Position numbers and translations under genes: made by a program. Source: MGOM01 sp035455265 (GTDB lineage: Bacteria; Chloroflexota; Anaerolineae; Anaerolineales; E44-bin32). From it: 29,091 nt of DNA. Numbering within the stretch: position 1 is the stretch's first letter; each line of letters begins with the position of its first letter. The notes under the pieces are model-generated. The model ran no database searches and was not told where the DNA came from. It saw nothing but the letters and a program-made list of their open reading frames with translations. The stretch spans positions 1 to 29,091 of the forward strand of contig DATIFK010000212.1 of the NCBI GenBank assembly GCA_035455265.1, given 5' to 3'. Positions 9,158 to 17,424 of this stretch are shown here, piece by piece.

Positions 9158-11050
9158 ATGCGCCGGGTGTCCTGGAAGGACCGTTTCCGCTACGCGTTCG
9201 ACAATGCGTTCTCGCGCGGACCGGCGGCGATGATCGCCTGGCTCGGCCTGGTTTCGCTCGGGTTGATCCTGGTGGCGGCGGCGGTGGTCACGCTGACGCG
9301 CCTCGGGCCGGAGGGGAATACCGGATTGGCCTTCCCGGAAGCCGTGTGGATGAGCCTGATGAGAACTCTCGACGCCGGGACGATGGGCGGCGATACCGGC
9401 TGGGGCTTCCGTATCGTCATGTTGGGCGTGACCTTCGGCGGCATCTTCGTCATCAGCACGCTGATCGGCGTCCTGACCAGTGGGATCGAGGGCCGTCTCG
9501 AGGAGATGCGCAAGGGGCGGTCGACGGTCGTCGAGAGCGGCCATACGGTCGTCCTCGGATGGTCGGACCAGATCTTCACCATCGCCTCGGAGCTCGTGAT
9601 CGCCAACGCCAACCAGCCGCGCGGCTGCATCGCCGTCCTGGCGCCGAAGGATAAGGTCGAGATGGAGGACGCCCTGCGCGAGCGGGTCGGCCCGACGGGA
9701 CACACGCGCCTGGTGTGCCGCTCGGGCAACCCGCTCGACATGGCCGACCTCGATCTGATCAGCATCGGCACGTCCAAGTCGATCATCCTGCTTTCGACCG
9801 AGGGCGAGAATCCGGACGCTGAGGTCGTCAAGGCCATCCTGGCGATCACCAACAATCCACAACGGCGCCCGGAGCCGTACCACATCGTGGCTGAGATCCG
9901 CGACCCGCGCAATCTGGATGTGGCTCGTATGGTGGGGCGAGACGAGGTCGAGCTGTTGCTGGTCGGTCATTTGATCTCGCGCATGGTTGCCCAAACGTGC
10001 CGCCAGTCGGGCCTGTCCGTCGTCTACAACGAGCTGCTCGACTTCGGCGGCGATGAGATCTACTTCAAGGAAGAACCGGCGCTGGTGGGCCGAACCTTCG
10101 GCGAGACCCTCTCCGCCTACGAGACCTCGACCGTGATCGGCGTGCAACCGAGCGGGGCGGCCCCGCGGCTCAACCCACCGATGGACACGTCTCTGAAGGC
10201 GGGCGATCGGCTGATTGCGATCTCGGCGGACGACGATACGATCGTCCTCTCCAACCGAACCGACCTGCCGATCGACGCCGCGGCCCTGCGCCGCCCACGG
10301 CGCGCCGCCTCCAAGCCGGAATCGACCCTGGTGCTGGGATGGAACTGGCGCGGGCCGGCGATCCTGCACGAGCTGGATCAGTACGTTCCGCGTGGGTCGA
10401 GCGTTCGCATCGTCGCCGAACGCGGCGTCGGAGACGACAGAGTCCCCACGACGCAGGAAGTCACCCGGCAGAGAATGCGCGTCGAGGTCGGTGACCCGAC
10501 GGATCGTCTGCTGCTCGACCGGCTCGGGATCGAGCGCTTCGACCACGTGATTGTCCTGTCGCAGGACGGCCTCGGGCCCCAGGAGGCCGATGCCCGCACT
10601 CTGGTGACGCTCCTTCATCTCAGGGACATCGCCGACCGGAAGAAGGTTGACCTGTCGATCGTCAGCGAGATGTTGGACGTGCGCAACCGCCAGCTGGCGG
10701 AAGTGACGCGGGCCGACGACTTCATCGTCAGCGACCGAATCATCAGCCTGATGCTGGCTCAGGTGTCCGAGAACAAGGCCCTGAACGCCGTGTTCGAGGA
10801 CATCTTCGATCCCGAAGGCTCCGAGATCTACCTGAAGCCTGCCGGCGACTACGTCTCGCTGGGCACCCCGGTAAGCTTCTACACGGTCCTGGAGTCCGCC
10901 CGCCGCAGGGACGAGGTGGCCATCGGGTATCGATTGGCCGAACACGCCGGCAAAGCCGAGCGCGCCTATGGTGTGCGCCTAAACCCGGTCAAGTCGGAGA
11001 TACTTCGCTTCGGAGCCAAGGACCGGGTGATTGTGCTCGCCGAAGACTAG
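9158..11050 (+). CDS. CASTOR/POLLUX-like ion channel with two RCK/TrkA-N-type domains
   Basis: A 630-residue membrane channel subunit. One TM helix at about residues 22-47 is followed by a re-entrant pore segment (about 58-80, containing DAGTMGGDTGWG) and a second TM helix at about 83-108. The remaining 520 residues are soluble, with two Rossmann-like regulator-of-conductance halves, starting near HTVVLGWSDQIFTIASEL (129-146) and STLVLGWNWRGPAILHELD. Land-plant homologues CASTOR, POLLUX and DMI1 are nuclear-envelope cation channels; the bacterial members are little studied, and ion choice (K+ or Ca2+) is unknown. The ATG at 9158 is preferred over an in-frame ATG 90 bases upstream inside gatA, because GGAGG lies five bases before it. 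The gene follows gatA by ten bases and is probably co-transcribed with it. Alternative description: RCK-gated potassium channel. Confidence 0.85.
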   Translation: MRRVSWKDRFRYAFDNAFSRGPAAMIAWLGLVSLGLILVAAAVVTLTRLGPEGNTGLAFPEAVWMSLMRTLDAGTMGGDTGWGFRIVMLGVTFGGIFVISTLIGVLTSGIEGRLEEMRKGRSTVVESGHTVVLGWSDQIFTIASELVIANANQPRGCIAVLAPKDKVEMEDALRERVGPTGHTRLVCRSGNPLDMADLDLISIGTSKSIILLSTEGENPDAEVVKAILAITNNPQRRPEPYHIVAEIRDPRNLDVARMVGRDEVELLLVGHLISRMVAQTCRQSGLSVVYNELLDFGGDEIYFKEEPALVGRTFGETLSAYETSTVIGVQPSGAAPRLNPPMDTSLKAGDRLIAISADDDTIVLSNRTDLPIDAAALRRPRRAASKPESTLVLGWNWRGPAILHELDQYVPRGSSVRIVAERGVGDDRVPTTQEVTRQRMRVEVGDPTDRLLLDRLGIERFDHVIVLSQDGLGPQEADARTLVTLLHLRDIADRKKVDLSIVSEMLDVRNRQLAEVTRADDFIVSDRIISLMLAQVSENKALNAVFEDIFDPEGSEIYLKPAGDYVSLGTPVSFYTVLESARRRDEVAIGYRLAEHAGKAERAYGVRLNPVKSEILRFGAKDRVIVLAED

Positions 11051-11051
11051 G

Positions 11052-11233
11052 AGTTATCAGTCGTCAGTCATCCGTCATCCGTCAAGCGCTTGCGGCCGCG
11101 TGACCACCTCGTGGCCCCCTGATCAACGAAAGACTGGCGGCGTAAGTCGAACGGAGGATAGCGGATGCCGGATGGCGGACAGCGGAACGCGGATGGCGGA
11201 CGGCGGACAACTGATAACTGATAACTGACAACT
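11052..11233. repeat. Heptamer-repeat element with inverted ends (STRR-like) before gatB
   Basis: This 182-base element fills nearly the whole gap between the channel gene and gatB. The right part (11153-11229) is eleven uninterrupted 7-base units, mostly of the form NNCNGAY: seven GGCGGAC/AGCGGAT-like units after a first GGAGGAT, then AACTGAT, AACTGAT, AACTGAC and a final AACT. The left part (11056-11083) has four units in the opposite orientation (ATCAGTC, GTCAGTC, ATCCGTC, ATCCGTC), and begins with AGTT, the complement of the right-end AACT. About 70 bases of non-repeat sequence lie between. There is no coding potential. Heptanucleotide repeats of this type are known in cyanobacteria as STRRs. 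Confidence 0.85.
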
Positions 11234-11236
11234 ACT

Positions 11237-12670
11237 ATGTACGAAGCGGTCATTGGCCTCGAAACCCACATCCAGCTCAACACGCGCAGCAAGATCTTCT
11301 GCGCGTGCAAGGCCGATTCGTGGGGCGACGCGCCCAACACGAACATCTGCCCCGTGTGCACCGGACTGCCCGGGGTCTTGCCGGCCTTGAACCGCGCCGT
11401 CGTCGCCAAAGCGGCGCGGCTGGCGGCGGCGATGCACGTCGAACGGCTGGCGGGCGAATCGTTCTTCGCGCGCAAGAACTACTTCTACCCAGACCTGCCC
11501 AAGGGCTATCAGATCAGCCAATACAACGAGCCCCTGGCGCGAGGCGGCTACCTCGACGTGCCTCTCCCCGACGGCGAGCGCCGCGTGCACATCTGGAAGC
11601 TGCACATCGAGGAGGACGCCGGCAAGACGGTCCACCGCGGGGATCGCCGTCTGATCGATTTCAACCGCTGCGGCGTGCCGCTGGTCGAGATGGTCACCGG
11701 GCCTGATCTGCGCTCGGCCGATGAGGCCGCCCAATACGTCATCCGGTTGCGCCAGTTGCTGCGCTGGCTGGACGTCTCCGAAGCCGATATGGAGAAGGGC
11801 CAGCTCCGATGTGATGCCAACGTGTCCATCCGGCCCCAGGGCTCGACCGAGCTGAACACCAAGACCGAGATCAAGAACGTCAACTCGATTGACAGCCTGC
11901 GCCAGGCGATCCAGACCGAGATTGCCCGGCAGAGCCGCGAAACCGAATCGGGCGGGACCATCGAGGCCTGGACGCTTGAGTGGGATGAAGACGAAGGCGT
12001 GCTGAGGAAGATGCGATCCAAAGAAACCGAGGCGGATTACCGCTACTTCCGCGAGCCCGATCTGCTCCCGATTCAGCTCTCGGAGGCGGAGCGCGCCGAG
12101 GTCGTGGAGGCCCTGCCCGAGCTACCCTTGGAGCGGCGCCGCCGCTTCGTCGAGGAATACGAGCTCCCGGATTATGACGCGGAGATTCTGACGGAAGAGC
12201 GAAGCCTATCGGAGTACTTCGAGGCTGCCGTCGGCGCGCTGGCGGGACAGCCCAAGATCGTCTCGAACTGGCTCATGAACGACGTCCTGCGGCTGCTGCG
12301 CGAGCGCGGCCTGACCGCCGGAAGCCTTCGCTTGACGCCGGTCTACCTGGCCGAGATCATCCGCATGGTCCAATCGAAGGACATCACGACGAATACCGGC
12401 AAGGACCTGCTGGATAAGATCGAGACCACGGGTCGATCCCCGGCCGAGATCGTCGATGCCGAGGCCTTGCGTCAGGTGACCGACGTCGACGCGCTCGGCG
12501 CGCTGGCTCGGCAGGTGCTGGCCGAGAATCCCGATCAGGTCGCCCAGTATCGCTCCGGCAAGACGGCCCTGATCGGCTGGTTCGTCGGTCAGGTGATGAA
12601 ACGCTCGGGCGGCCAGGCCGACCCGCAGAAGGCGCGCCAGCTCCTCGAAGAACAGCTCCGCCCTTCCTAG
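11237..12670 (+). CDS. gatB: Asp-tRNA(Asn)/Glu-tRNA(Gln) amidotransferase subunit B
   Basis: GatB binds the mischarged tRNA, phosphorylates its acyl group and accepts ammonia channelled from GatA. The 477-residue protein starts with YEAVIGLETHIQLNT, exactly the family N-terminus, so the ATG at 11237 is secure. The Cys-rich zinc segment is FCACKADSWGD with NICPVCTGLPG (about residues 23-50). KNYFYPDLPKGYQISQY, LHIEEDAGKTVH, FNRCGVPLVEMVTGPD, RCDANVSIRP, NTKTEIKNVNS and TRSKE-type KMRSKETEADYRYFREPDL follow in the usual order. The C-terminal helical YqeY-like tail, which reads the tRNA elbow, is present. No Shine-Dalgarno sequence precedes the start: the heptamer-repeat element ends four bases before the ATG. 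It is transcribed in the same direction as gatCA but is split from them by the channel gene. Confidence 0.96.
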   Translation: MYEAVIGLETHIQLNTRSKIFCACKADSWGDAPNTNICPVCTGLPGVLPALNRAVVAKAARLAAAMHVERLAGESFFARKNYFYPDLPKGYQISQYNEPLARGGYLDVPLPDGERRVHIWKLHIEEDAGKTVHRGDRRLIDFNRCGVPLVEMVTGPDLRSADEAAQYVIRLRQLLRWLDVSEADMEKGQLRCDANVSIRPQGSTELNTKTEIKNVNSIDSLRQAIQTEIARQSRETESGGTIEAWTLEWDEDEGVLRKMRSKETEADYRYFREPDLLPIQLSEAERAEVVEALPELPLERRRRFVEEYELPDYDAEILTEERSLSEYFEAAVGALAGQPKIVSNWLMNDVLRLLRERGLTAGSLRLTPVYLAEIIRMVQSKDITTNTGKDLLDKIETTGRSPAEIVDAEALRQVTDVDALGALARQVLAENPDQVAQYRSGKTALIGWFVGQVMKRSGGQADPQKARQLLEEQLRPS

Positions 12671-12681
12671 CGCCAATCCCA

Positions 12682-13611
12682 ATGCCTGACGATCCGATGC
12701 CGCCGTCGGCGACCGACGCCCTCCTGCCTCAATCGGTCCCCATCGATCTTGGGAGCATTCGCCTTCGCGTGCTCCACTGGCCCGGCGGGCCGGCCAAGAG
12801 ACCGTTCCTTCTCCTGCACGGCCTGGCCTCGAATGCCCGCTTCTGGGAGCTGGTGGCACCCTTCCTGGCGGGCGCCGGGCATGCCGTTTGGGCGCCGGAC
12901 CTGCGGGGACACGGCCAGAGCGACAAGCCCGACGACGGCTACGACTTCCGGACGATCACCGCCGACGTGACCGCGCTGGCCAGCACGTTGCCGATCGATC
13001 GGCCGGTGCTGGTCGGGCACTCCTGGGGCGCGATGGTGGCGCTTGAGGTCGCGGCGCATGCCCCCGCCGGCGGCGGTCCAACGGCCTTGGCCCTCGTCGA
13101 CGGCGGCATCGGGCAGGTGGATGATTACCCCGGCGCCACCTGGGAGATCGTGCGCGAACGGCTCCGGCCCCCGCGCCTGGAAGGCACGCCGCTCGAAGAT
13201 CTGCTGCGCCGCCTGGAAGCATCCGGCCGCCCGTTCCCGATCGATGACACGCGCCGGGCGATCATCCTCGGCAACTTCGACGTGAGGCCCGACGGGACGA
13301 TCGCGCCGCATCTCACCTACGACCATCACATGACCCTCGTTCGGGCCATGTGGGAGTCCCCGGTCTATCAACTCTTCGATGCCATCCGCTGCCCCGTGTT
13401 GATGGTCCCGGCGAGGCGCGCGCCCGTCCGCGGAGTGGAAGGTGACGTCTACCTGGCCATCAAGGAGCGCGGCATTGAGCGCGCTCACCGGTCCATCCGA
13501 AACTTGCGGGTGGAGTGGATGGAGGACACCGACCACGACATTCCGCTGCACCGGCCCGAGGCGCTGGCGCGCCTTCTGATCGAGCTGGCGGCGTGGAATC
13601 CCTCGGGATGA
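12682..13611 (+). CDS. Alpha/beta-fold hydrolase
   Basis: A 309-residue cytosolic hydrolase of unknown substrate. The fold markers are LLLHGLASNARFW (oxyanion HG at 46-47), APDLRGHGQSDKP, the nucleophile elbow VGHSWGAM with Ser114, and a C-terminal His285 in DTDHDIPLHRP. This resembles esterases, epoxide hydrolases and haloalkane-type enzymes; the acid residue of the triad cannot be fixed by eye. The gene starts 11 bases after gatB without a visible ribosome-binding site, and a second ATG at 12697 is an alternative start. Its stop overlaps the next ATG (ATGA), so it is coupled to the acetyltransferase gene. Nothing ties it to tRNA amidation beyond position. Confidence 0.85.
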   Translation: MPDDPMPPSATDALLPQSVPIDLGSIRLRVLHWPGGPAKRPFLLLHGLASNARFWELVAPFLAGAGHAVWAPDLRGHGQSDKPDDGYDFRTITADVTALASTLPIDRPVLVGHSWGAMVALEVAAHAPAGGGPTALALVDGGIGQVDDYPGATWEIVRERLRPPRLEGTPLEDLLRRLEASGRPFPIDDTRRAIILGNFDVRPDGTIAPHLTYDHHMTLVRAMWESPVYQLFDAIRCPVLMVPARRAPVRGVEGDVYLAIKERGIERAHRSIRNLRVEWMEDTDHDIPLHRPEALARLLIELAAWNPSG

Positions 13612-14075
13612 CCGCCCGTGCCGGACTCCCCGCCGGCGCCCGCCTGCGGGAGGCCGCGGCCCGCGACGCGGGTCGCATCCGGTCCCTGATCCTGCGTGTC
13701 GGCATCAATCCGACGCGTCTGCACTGGAGCCGCTTCCTCCTGGCCGTCGATGAGGAGGATCGTCTCCTCGGCTGCGGCCAGGTGAAGCCGCATGAGGATG
13801 GAACGCAGGAACTTGCTTCCATCGCCGTCCGGCCTGCGTGGCGAAAGAAAGGCGTGGCCTCGGCCATCATCGCCGAGCTACAGGGCCGCCACTCGCCTCC
13901 CCTGTGGCTGACCTGCCGCTCGAGCCTGACCGGCTTCTACGTCCGCTTCGGCTTCGAAGAAGTGCGGCCGCCGGAGGCCATGCCGGGCTATTTCGCCAAG
14001 GTTGTGCGCCTGGCGAGGATCGCCCGTTGGTTCACTTCAGGCGAGTATCTCGCCGTGATGGTGTGGCGAGGGTAG
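13608..14075 (+). CDS. GNAT-family N-acetyltransferase
   Basis: This 155-residue protein has the GNAT core: strand ELASIAVRPAWRKKGVASAIIAELQ (about residues 64-88) with the acetyl-CoA-binding R-x-x-G-x-A loop, and LTGFYVRFGFEEV, the usual C-terminal Tyr-containing motif. It would transfer an acetyl group to an amine; the substrate is not recognisable. The ATG at 13608 overlaps the stop of the hydrolase gene (ATGA) and is preferred over an in-frame upstream ATG at 13515 that lies within the hydrolase gene and would add 31 non-family residues. The gene is the last of the plus-strand run; a hairpin lies 70 bases downstream. Confidence 0.85.
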   Translation: MTARAGLPAGARLREAAARDAGRIRSLILRVGINPTRLHWSRFLLAVDEEDRLLGCGQVKPHEDGTQELASIAVRPAWRKKGVASAIIAELQGRHSPPLWLTCRSSLTGFYVRFGFEEVRPPEAMPGYFAKVVRLARIARWFTSGEYLAVMVWRG

Positions 14076-14145
14076 ATCCCGCCAGCTTCCCGCACCACGC
14101 CGGTCGAGTGCCGCGCCCCATCCAATGACCTGACCAAAGGAACGA

Positions 14146-14172
14146 AACCGGCCGGCATATCGCCGGCCGGTT
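14146..14172. terminator. Bidirectional terminator-like hairpin between convergent genes
   Basis: The arms AACCGGCCGGC (14146-14156) and GCCGGCCGGTT (14162-14172) pair perfectly over 11 bp around ATATC. On the minus strand the stem is followed by a T-rich TTTCGTTCCTTT; on the plus strand it is not. It lies between the ends of the acetyltransferase gene and the small membrane protein gene. Confidence 0.7.
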
Positions 14173-14213
14173 GGTCCATCGAAGATGGCGGGTGGGGACC
14201 TTGGGAAGTCGGC

Positions 14214-14513
14214 TCAGCCGGCAGCCAGGACGGAAAGGAACAGAGCAATGACCGAGACCACTGCTGCGACGAAGTAGCCCACCGTCGCATTGCGGTTCAT
14301 GTTGCGATTCATACCGTTGACGGTGTCGAGGTACTTATTGAAATCACGAATGAATTCGTCGATAACCGTCGCTGCTTCGGAGGCTTTCCCTTTGCCCGCT
14401 TCGATGCGTGAAGTGAACGACCGAATGGTCACGTTCGACTGGCGCCAATGGACGTACGCGAAATACGAGAAGACGGCTGCGAAGAAGAACCAGATGGGAT
14501 AGAGGTACGCCAT
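14214..14513 (-). CDS. Small membrane protein of unknown function, two TM helices with a helical middle
   Basis: I do not recognise this 99-residue protein. It has an aromatic-rich N-terminal membrane helix (about residues 4-20, with WFFFAAVFSYFAYVHW), a polar, probably helical middle (about 25-75, with an Asn-rich NGMNRNMNRN) and a second membrane helix at 78-98. It looks real: AGGAGG lies seven bases before the ATG, a well-spaced promoter is present upstream, and a terminator-like hairpin follows the stop. It appears to be transcribed alone. The middle part could be a short coiled coil used for self-association, which is a guess. Confidence 0.7.
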   Translation of the reverse strand: MAYLYPIWFFFAAVFSYFAYVHWRQSNVTIRSFTSRIEAGKGKASEAATVIDEFIRDFNKYLDTVNGMNRNMNRNATVGYFVAAVVSVIALFLSVLAAG

Positions 14514-14547
14514 CGCCAGGCCTCCTTGGGGACCCGTGATGCCTAGG

Positions 14548-14576
14548 AAGATACCTCAGAACGCGGTGGGGGGCAA
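14548..14576 (-). promoter_or_regulatory. Promoter of the 99-residue membrane protein gene
   Basis: On the minus strand TTGCCC (14571-14576) is followed after exactly 17 bases by TATCTT (14548-14553). The predicted transcript would have a leader of about 28 bases that carries the AGGAGG ribosome-binding site. Confidence 0.55.
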
Positions 14577-14594
14577 TCGGGGTACGCGCTGCCC

Positions 14595-15935
14595 CTACTC
14601 GTCCACATCGAACTGGACGGCGTCCCCCGATGGGCTGACCAGGGGGACATTGGCTCCACCCAGCGTGCCGCGATGCAGCGTCCACGCACCGGCGCTGCCG
14701 GAAAGGTACAGGTAGTCCGTTGAGTTGATCCACCGGAAGTCCGTTCCGACAACCAAAGGCGATGAGCCGCCACCGACCGTGCCGAGCTGTAGGTTCATCG
14801 GGCCGCCGCTGGTGAAGAGGAAATGGCCCCCGTCTGGCGACCATCCCGCCCAGCGCACGTCGCCCGTTGCCACGAGGGCTTCCCCACTCCCGTCGGGTCG
14901 CGCTACAAACAGGTCCCAGATGTTGGTGGTGGCCGTTTCCCGCGAATACGCCACGTGCAACAGGTCGGGAGAGAGCAGCGGCTCGCTGCCGACCGCAAAC
15001 AAGAAGAACTGGCCGGAGATCGCCGGGTAGGGCGAGGCGGTGCCGCCGGCCGCTGGAACGCGCCACACCGTGCCGCTCAACGGCGGCGTCAAAGGATCGG
15101 GCGAGGGGATGACCACGCCGACTTCGCTGCCGTCGCTTCGCCAAACCGGTTTGACGTAGAAAAGGTATTCGCTGTAGGTGATGATGTGCTCGTAGGTGAC
15201 CAGACCGACCTGATGGGCGCTCCCGTCGACGTTCGCCAGGTCGACCGAATCGGGACGGACGATGGCCAGGCGGGTCCCGTCGGGCGACGGGGTGAAGTCC
15301 CCGCCGGAACCGGGCGGGAGCACCTGCGTCAGGACGGCTGTGTCGGCATCGACGACGAGCAGATTGTCGTGCTTGGCCAGGCCGGGACCGAGGAAGACTC
15401 CGCGAGTGTTCAACATCACATTGTGGGTGCCCGGCAAGAAGTCGAACTGGCTGAGGTCGTTGTGATGCGCGCCGTCGAGCGGGGCGATGGCGTCGATCTG
15501 GGCCTGGGAGAGCAGGACAACCTCACCGCTGCCGTCGTTGTGAACGGCGCGGAGTTCGGCCGGCGCATCCGGATCGGGCCGGCGGGTGAAGGCGATGCGC
15601 AGGCCGTCGTCCGAGATCCGCACACTCTCCACGGAACCGCTGGTCGTCAGTTGCAGCGGCGGGTTGGCTCCTTCCAGGATCCACGCGTTGCTGCCGTTCG
15701 TATACACCACGCGCAACACAGCGGGAGCCGGCCCGCCGCCGGGGGGTTCCGGCGAAACGGTCGCCGCCTCGACGGGCGCCGGAGCCATCGGCGAGGGGCC
15801 GGCCAGCGCCGTCAGCGTCGCTGCAACGGCATCGGCGACATCCTTCGGCTGCGTTGTCCCAGTGCCCCCGCCGCAGGCGAGCGCCGCCAGGGCCACCACC
15901 GCGAAGAGTCGAATCGGCGGACGCCGACCGTTCAT
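14595..15935 (-). CDS. Probable lipoprotein with TolB/WD40-like beta-propeller
   Basis: A 446-residue exported protein of unknown function. The N-terminus (RRPPIRLFAVVALAALAC) is a signal peptide with a lipobox-like end at Cys21, although position -3 is Ala rather than Leu. A Thr/Ala/Pro-rich linker (to about residue 75) leads into repeated propeller blades with SPDG-type turns (SPDGTRLAIVRP, SPDGGHFLFTSGG) typical of TolB-like and PD40 repeats. The ATG at 15935 has GGAGG six bases upstream and gives the signal peptide at the very start; a longer reading frame upstream lies in the preceding gene. It follows its paralogue by 17 bases and is probably in one transcript with it. A role in surface binding or scaffolding is only a guess. 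Confidence 0.78.
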   Translation of the reverse strand: MNGRRPPIRLFAVVALAALACGGGTGTTQPKDVADAVAATLTALAGPSPMAPAPVEAATVSPEPPGGGPAPAVLRVVYTNGSNAWILEGANPPLQLTTSGSVESVRISDDGLRIAFTRRPDPDAPAELRAVHNDGSGEVVLLSQAQIDAIAPLDGAHHNDLSQFDFLPGTHNVMLNTRGVFLGPGLAKHDNLLVVDADTAVLTQVLPPGSGGDFTPSPDGTRLAIVRPDSVDLANVDGSAHQVGLVTYEHIITYSEYLFYVKPVWRSDGSEVGVVIPSPDPLTPPLSGTVWRVPAAGGTASPYPAISGQFFLFAVGSEPLLSPDLLHVAYSRETATTNIWDLFVARPDGSGEALVATGDVRWAGWSPDGGHFLFTSGGPMNLQLGTVGGGSSPLVVGTDFRWINSTDYLYLSGSAGAWTLHRGTLGGANVPLVSPSGDAVQFDVDE

Positions 15936-15952
15936 CGCATCCTCCAGCGAGG

Positions 15953-17083
15953 TCAGGGCAGGGACAGCGCCACGACGTTGTTGGTGTCGTTGAAGACCCA
16001 AACGGACACGCCCGGGACCGCCCAATCGACCACGATGCCGCTCGTGCCGAACGCCGTCCCATTGGTGATCGTCGTGAGGGACGGGTCGAGCTCGAACAGG
16101 ACGACGTCCTGCGGCCCGCCCATCCCGTAGTAGTTCCCGCCCAGGCCGACCAGATGGCGGTTGTCGGGGTGCCACAGGACCTTCGGGGGCATTCCGCCAT
16201 TGGCGATGTCCTCGGGCACGGAAACGGCGAACGTGACGTCGGACGTGGCGCTGCCGTCGACCGCGGCGATCACCAGCCCCAGCCGTCCGTTCGCCGGATC
16301 GGAGTAGCTCAGGGCCACATGCGTGCCATCGAGGGACCAATCCGGACGGTCATCGATGCTTCCGGCGCCGTGGCGGTCGACGCTCGAGAGTTGGACTTCG
16401 GGCCCGCCGGCGACGGGAACGACATACAGGCCGGCGGGGCCGACGGACTCATACCCTGTTTCCCGAGTGAACGCGATGAGATCTCCGTTGGGAGAAATGC
16501 TCCACGTGGGCGCCAAGTCGGCAGCCAGGGTGCGGTCCTCTCCAGCCAGGGTCCGCCAATGCAGTTCATAGCCCGACGGACTTGCCAGGATGTATCCCAG
16601 GGCCTGGCCGTCGGGCGACCACAGCGCCTCGACGACGGTGTCGGTCGGGACGATCGCCTGCGGGGCTCCTGATGGGTAGTCCACCATCCACAAATCCGAG
16701 ACGGCCAGGTTGGCCGGGCCCTCTCCCTTGCTGGCGAAGTGGGAGGCGTACAGGATGCGCGAGGTGGACGGTGCGAAATCGTAGAACTGGCCGATGTTGA
16801 AGGGCAGAGTGACCTGCGAGGCGGAGGGGAGGGAGAGCCACCAGGCGTCCGAGCCGCCGCCGGTGTAGCTCATCCACAATCGCGGCGGAAGCGGAGAAAC
16901 GGTGGGCACGGGCGTAGCCGTAGGCGGCGCGGCCGTGGCCGTCGGGGCGGCGGCGGTCAGCGTCGAGGCGACGCTGATGGCGATGGCCGTTCCACCCGTA
17001 TCCACTGCCGGGAGAGATCCGCCACAAGCCAGGTTGACGGCGACGAGCGCGATGGCGGCGGCGAGGACCTTGCCCTTCATCAT
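15953..17083 (-). CDS. Probable lipoprotein with TolB/WD40-like beta-propeller (paralogue of the next gene)
   Basis: A 376-residue exported protein. MMKGKVLAAAIALVAVNLAC is a signal peptide ending in a lipobox-like NLAC (Cys20), followed by a Thr/Ala/Pro linker (residues about 43-65) of a kind common in Chloroflexota surface proteins. The propeller part has SPNGDLIAFTRE, SLDGTHVALSYSDP and SPDGQALGYILA blades. The pair of adjacent ATG codons at 17083/17080 is preceded by AGGAGA about eight bases upstream, and a TATAAT lies about 30 bases upstream. It shares signal-peptide style, blade type and order with the gene that follows, so the two look like an old tandem duplication. Function is unknown. 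Confidence 0.78.
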   Translation of the reverse strand: MMKGKVLAAAIALVAVNLACGGSLPAVDTGGTAIAISVASTLTAAAPTATAAPPTATPVPTVSPLPPRLWMSYTGGGSDAWWLSLPSASQVTLPFNIGQFYDFAPSTSRILYASHFASKGEGPANLAVSDLWMVDYPSGAPQAIVPTDTVVEALWSPDGQALGYILASPSGYELHWRTLAGEDRTLAADLAPTWSISPNGDLIAFTRETGYESVGPAGLYVVPVAGGPEVQLSSVDRHGAGSIDDRPDWSLDGTHVALSYSDPANGRLGLVIAAVDGSATSDVTFAVSVPEDIANGGMPPKVLWHPDNRHLVGLGGNYYGMGGPQDVVLFELDPSLTTITNGTAFGTSGIVVDWAVPGVSVWVFNDTNNVVALSLP

Positions 17084-17109
17084 GAGCGTTCTCCTGAGGC
17101 GAGGCGACG

Positions 17110-17139
17110 ATTATATCGTGCGGGTGCGGCGAGAGCGAA
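17110..17139 (-). promoter_or_regulatory. Promoter of the tandem lipoprotein genes
   Basis: A perfect TATAAT on the minus strand (17110-17115) is preceded at 18-base spacing by TTCGCT (17134-17139), a three-of-six -35. The predicted leader is about 20 bases and includes the AGGAGA ribosome-binding site. Confidence 0.6.
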
Positions 17140-17424
17140 GGATAGACCGGGAATTCGCAGGGGCGAAGCACACCTGCCCTCCCGGCACATCGTCCCGATG
17201 TCCTTCGGGAGGACGTCCTGTTCGGGCCGCGCACTGTCCCGTTGTCCTGCCGGGGAGCCCGATGGGACCGATGGGAGGAATTGGCCCGCCGGGACGTTGA
17301 GGCGGGCAGTGCCAGGGTGGTTCGCCCCTAGACCATGCTCGCGGACAGTTGGCTCGCGCGGCTGGCCCGCGGCTTGATCCTCGCTCAGGATCGTGTGCCG
17401 AGGGGCTCGGAACCGGCCCTGCGT
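17140..17424. other. Non-coding gap upstream of the lipoprotein pair
   Basis: With the promoter and leader this is a 341-base gap (17084-17424). I see no gene. It contains an imperfect hairpin GCCCGCC/GGCGGGC (17284-17290 with 17301-17307, 10-base loop), a six-bp inverted repeat GATCCT/AGGATC (17376-17392), and G+C-rich repeated words such as CCGATGGGA. Neither hairpin has a T-run, so the end of the dehydrogenase transcript is not marked by an obvious intrinsic terminator. Confidence 0.5.

Noticed and set aside
9083..10945. A 620-codon open frame on the minus strand, opposite the ion channel gene
   Set aside because: Same kind of antisense shadow; low-complexity composition and no start signal.
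11151..11234. The heptamer tract considered as a CRISPR array
   Set aside because: The repeats are contiguous 7-base units without spacers, and no cas genes are present.
17230..17300. A collagen-like Gly-x-Pro run in a plus-strand frame
   Set aside because: It is only about a dozen residues in GC-rich non-coding DNA with no credible gene around it.
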